Source: G963667675 sp963667675
GTDB lineage: Bacteria; Chloroflexota; Dehalococcoidia; Lucifugimonadales; UBA3495
NCBI GenBank assembly: GCA_963667675.1
Contig: OY763929.1
Location: 1,426,001-1,490,000 of the forward strand
Reading direction: 5' to 3'
Length of the DNA stretch: 64,000 nucleotides
This document shows positions 62,357 to 64,000 of the stretch, piece after piece. The notes below the pieces were generated by a model, which was given only the letters and a program-made list of their open reading frames with translations, made no database searches and was not told where the DNA came from. The first letter of the stretch is position 1; each line of letters starts with the position of its first letter. The position numbers were made by a program, and so were the translations under genes.

Positions 62357-63667
62357 TCAATTTACCTCTAGGCGTTTGTGGATGAACGGAGACTCCATCA
62401 AGAACGCTATGTCCGCCTCGGTAAAGTGGGCGTTGGGATATTTGGTGAACCCCAGCATCATTACGGCGTCATAGTCGCACACATCTTCCAGCCCTTCGTC
62501 GCATCCCGGCGGGTGCGGCAGGCCAAGAGCGTGGCCCAACTCGTGTGCCAGCCCACCAATCCATCCCATGTGCGGGCGATAATAACCACAAGACTCATAG
62601 CCTTCCGGGTTAGCCAACCCTTCCAAGTCATCCCTGTGCAGAATGGTAATCCCGTAGCCGCCCTTGCCAAGGTCCGACGCCCCGCAAATGAAACCAACGT
62701 CGGGATATACCGCCCATACGTAAGCGGGCGTCTCATACCATATCGGTACGCAGTGTTGCAGGTCCTCAATGACACGGTGATAGCCACCATCCCGATCATA
62801 ATAGTCCTCTGTGTTGCCAAGGGTGCAATGTTCAGGAATTGGCGACTGAACGTCAAACGTCCACCCGTCTAGCTGCTCCGCATACCATATCTGAACATCC
62901 TGGATGGCTTGCTCCACTGCCTTCATGTAGACAGGATTGGGGTCGACGCCCTGCGGCGTCGCATACACAACTCGCACCATGGGCAGCGGGTCGTCGTTGG
63001 CAATAGCGACTGTCGCCGCGCTGGGAGTGCCGACGATATAGTTGCTTGCGGCCTGGACCGTCACCGTAACCGAGCCGTCGGCTTCATGTACGGTATTCTC
63101 CAGCGTCAAGAATCTCAGCGTCGCGCTGTCCCTGCCGCCCCTTACCGTCACCGTCTGGTCTCCCAAGGAACGGTCGGCTATATAGTTTCCCGTCTGTGCT
63201 ACGGAGTAGTTGATGGTCAGGTCAGAGCTTATGGCCGTAGACACTGAGACGGTGAACACCGCATACTGTCCCTCTTCCACGTCGCCCGCTGCGCTGATTG
63301 TCACGGTGGGCGTCGGCTCCGGTGTCGGAGTGGGTGTGGGAGTGGTGGTGGGGGTCGGGACCGGCGTGGCCGTTGGAGTCGGCGAAACTGTCGGCTCTGG
63401 CGTAGTCGGTGGTGAAGACGTCGGGGTCGGCGTGGGGGTTGGGGCAGGCGTCACCGTTGAAATAGGGGTTGGGGTTGCCGAGTGAACTGGTATAGGGGTA
63501 GGCGTTGGAGTAAGCGCCGGTGTTGGCCTGGGTGTCGAGGTAGCCGTCGCAGCCACCGTCGCAATAGCGGTGGGCGGCGGGGTTGTGGGACTTGGCGTTG
63601 GGGATTCGCCCCCGGCACAGGCTATCCCGGCGAGAATACCGAGAAGCAAGACAAGACGAACAAACAT
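62357..63667 (-). CDS. Secreted zinc metalloprotease lipoprotein with Calx-beta domain
   Basis: A 436-aa protein. A signal peptide ending GIAC is followed by a Thr/Pro-rich linker (about residues 22-122), a Calx-beta domain (VTISAAGDVEEGQYAVFTV... to VAIANDD), and a protease domain beginning PMVRVVYATPQGVD. The zinc motif is HELGHALGLPHP, with MMLGF as a possible Met-turn. It is a complete relative of the protease truncated by the IS at 29 kb. It probably digests extracellular protein near the cell. Confidence 0.85.
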   Translation of the reverse strand: MFVRLVLLLGILAGIACAGGESPTPSPTTPPPTAIATVAATATSTPRPTPALTPTPTPIPVHSATPTPISTVTPAPTPTPTPTSSPPTTPEPTVSPTPTATPVPTPTTTPTPTPTPEPTPTVTISAAGDVEEGQYAVFTVSVSTAISSDLTINYSVAQTGNYIADRSLGDQTVTVRGGRDSATLRFLTLENTVHEADGSVTVTVQAASNYIVGTPSAATVAIANDDPLPMVRVVYATPQGVDPNPVYMKAVEQAIQDVQIWYAEQLDGWTFDVQSPIPEHCTLGNTEDYYDRDGGYHRVIEDLQHCVPIWYETPAYVWAVYPDVGFICGASDLGKGGYGITILHRDDLEGLANPEGYESCGYYRPHMGWIGGLAHELGHALGLPHPPGCDEGLEDVCDYDAVMMLGFTKYPNAHFTEADIAFLMESPFIHKRLEVN

Positions 63668-63699
63668 GGCGGCGCCCCCTTACGGCGGAGAATCGGCGT

Positions 63700-63813
63700 C
63701 GTCCAAACGACCATATTCCCACGCGAGCCACAAGGGGGCGAGAATCCGAGTCCTCGCTCGATGGCTCCCGTGGTTCTACTCAGGGGGGCAATCCACCCTG
63801 GGTCGTTTGGACG
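63700..63813. repeat. MITE-like palindromic element, 114 bp
   Basis: Thirteen-base perfect inverted repeats (63700-63712 and 63801-63813) bound the unit. Inside, CCACG-x-GAGCCA pairs with TGGCTC-x-CGTGG and GCGAG with CTCGC, so most of the unit folds on itself. It lies just upstream of the metalloprotease start (63667), within its likely promoter region. It has no coding capacity. Confidence 0.55.
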
Positions 63814-63902
63814 GGGGCTATACTACCACAAAGCCGATGCCGGGGCATGGGTGGGGCTATTGGAGCGGTCGTTGGGATGTCGCGGAGCAGCTCGTCGTTG
63901 CG

Positions 63903-63998
63903 TTACTGGGGAGCGTCACCAGGGTCGGTATAGCCCAGCCCGCGGAGGAAATCCAGATCGCCGGCGGTCAACTCTGCTGACCGCAGCAGTTCCGGGCG
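63903..63998 (-). CDS. C-terminal end of an unidentified protein (partial)
   Basis: On the minus strand an open frame enters from the window edge and ends with TAA at 63903-63905. The last 31 residues (including ELLRSAELTAGDLDFLRGLG) look like a real soluble C-terminus; the closing LRGLGY-type ending is seen in sulfatase-like proteins, but this is too short for a call. Confidence 0.4.
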   Translation of the reverse strand, partial: RPELLRSAELTAGDLDFLRGLGYTDPGDAPQ

Positions 63999-64000
63999 GC

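Overview
The window looks like a chromosomal segment of a Chloroflexota bacterium, probably of the Dehalococcoidia/SAR202 side of the phylum. This is inferred from gene content: the Chlor_Arch_YYY (DUF2298) and TIGR03663 membrane protein pair, a UGSC-type selenoprotein operon, many GTG/TTG starts, and secreted proteins with Thr-Pro linkers. No rRNA or other phylogenetic marker is present to prove it. Two kinds of DNA alternate: dense core blocks, and an accessory block at about 23.9-33.5 kb with secreted repeat proteins, a degraded IS and a toxin-antitoxin pair. A second IS lies at 47-48.3 kb and repeat-rich DNA at 61.7-64 kb.

Layout. 0-8.8 kb: end of hom, thrC, folE (apparently with an ATT start), a CelD-type GNAT, an MshA-like glycosyltransferase, DUF502, a tandem GNAT resembling MshD, a PIG-L protein with a degraded metal site, an EthD protein and an S41-protease homologue that has lost its catalytic Ser and Lys. 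8.8-14.2 kb (minus strand): tRNA-Thr, tRNA-Tyr, tRNA-Thr, tuf, rpmG, secE, nusG, rplK, rplA, rplJ, rplL behind one near-consensus promoter. 14.2-23.6 kb (plus strand): apt, a metallo-beta-lactamase-fold hydrolase, a UGSC-partner protein, a UGSC selenoprotein read through an in-frame TGA, NuoE/NuoF-like subunits, a formate-dehydrogenase-like subunit without the molybdenum-ligand Cys/Sec, and a flavin reductase. 23.9-33.5 kb: a giant FN3 protein, an IS481-like element that removed the start of a metalloprotease gene, an LRR lipoprotein frame-broken at a 16-G tract, and higBA. 33.5-39 kb: mutS, an ArsC/Spx-like gene with an in-frame TGA, a HAD protein and mutL. 39-47 kb (minus): Tat-signal protein, FAD oxidoreductase, flippase-like protein and two very large membrane proteins. 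47-51 kb: IS110-type element with a candidate bridge RNA, then ftsY, rnc and a DsbA-like gene with an in-frame TGA (minus). 51-57 kb: cca, a small zinc protein, quinone oxidoreductase, DEAD-box helicase, typA. 57-61.7 kb (minus): OGG-type glycosylase, DnaQ-DinG helicase, PHP protein. 61.7-64 kb: dispersed repeats, a metalloprotease lipoprotein, a MITE-like palindrome and the end of one more gene.

The strongest unexpected signal is three separate genes that conventional gene calling would break or start too late, because each has an in-frame TGA exactly at a redox-active cysteine position (UGSC at 17282, U-x-x-C of an ArsC-like protein at 36312, U-P-F-V of a DsbA-like protein at 50689). Each TGA is followed 19-22 nt later by the apical loop of a hairpin whose loop contains GU. 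Together they argue that the organism decodes UGA as selenocysteine. The UGSC gene heads an operon for a soluble NAD(P)H/flavin/Fe-S complex whose formate-dehydrogenase-like subunit cannot be a normal formate dehydrogenase; this complex is the best candidate here for an undescribed redox system.
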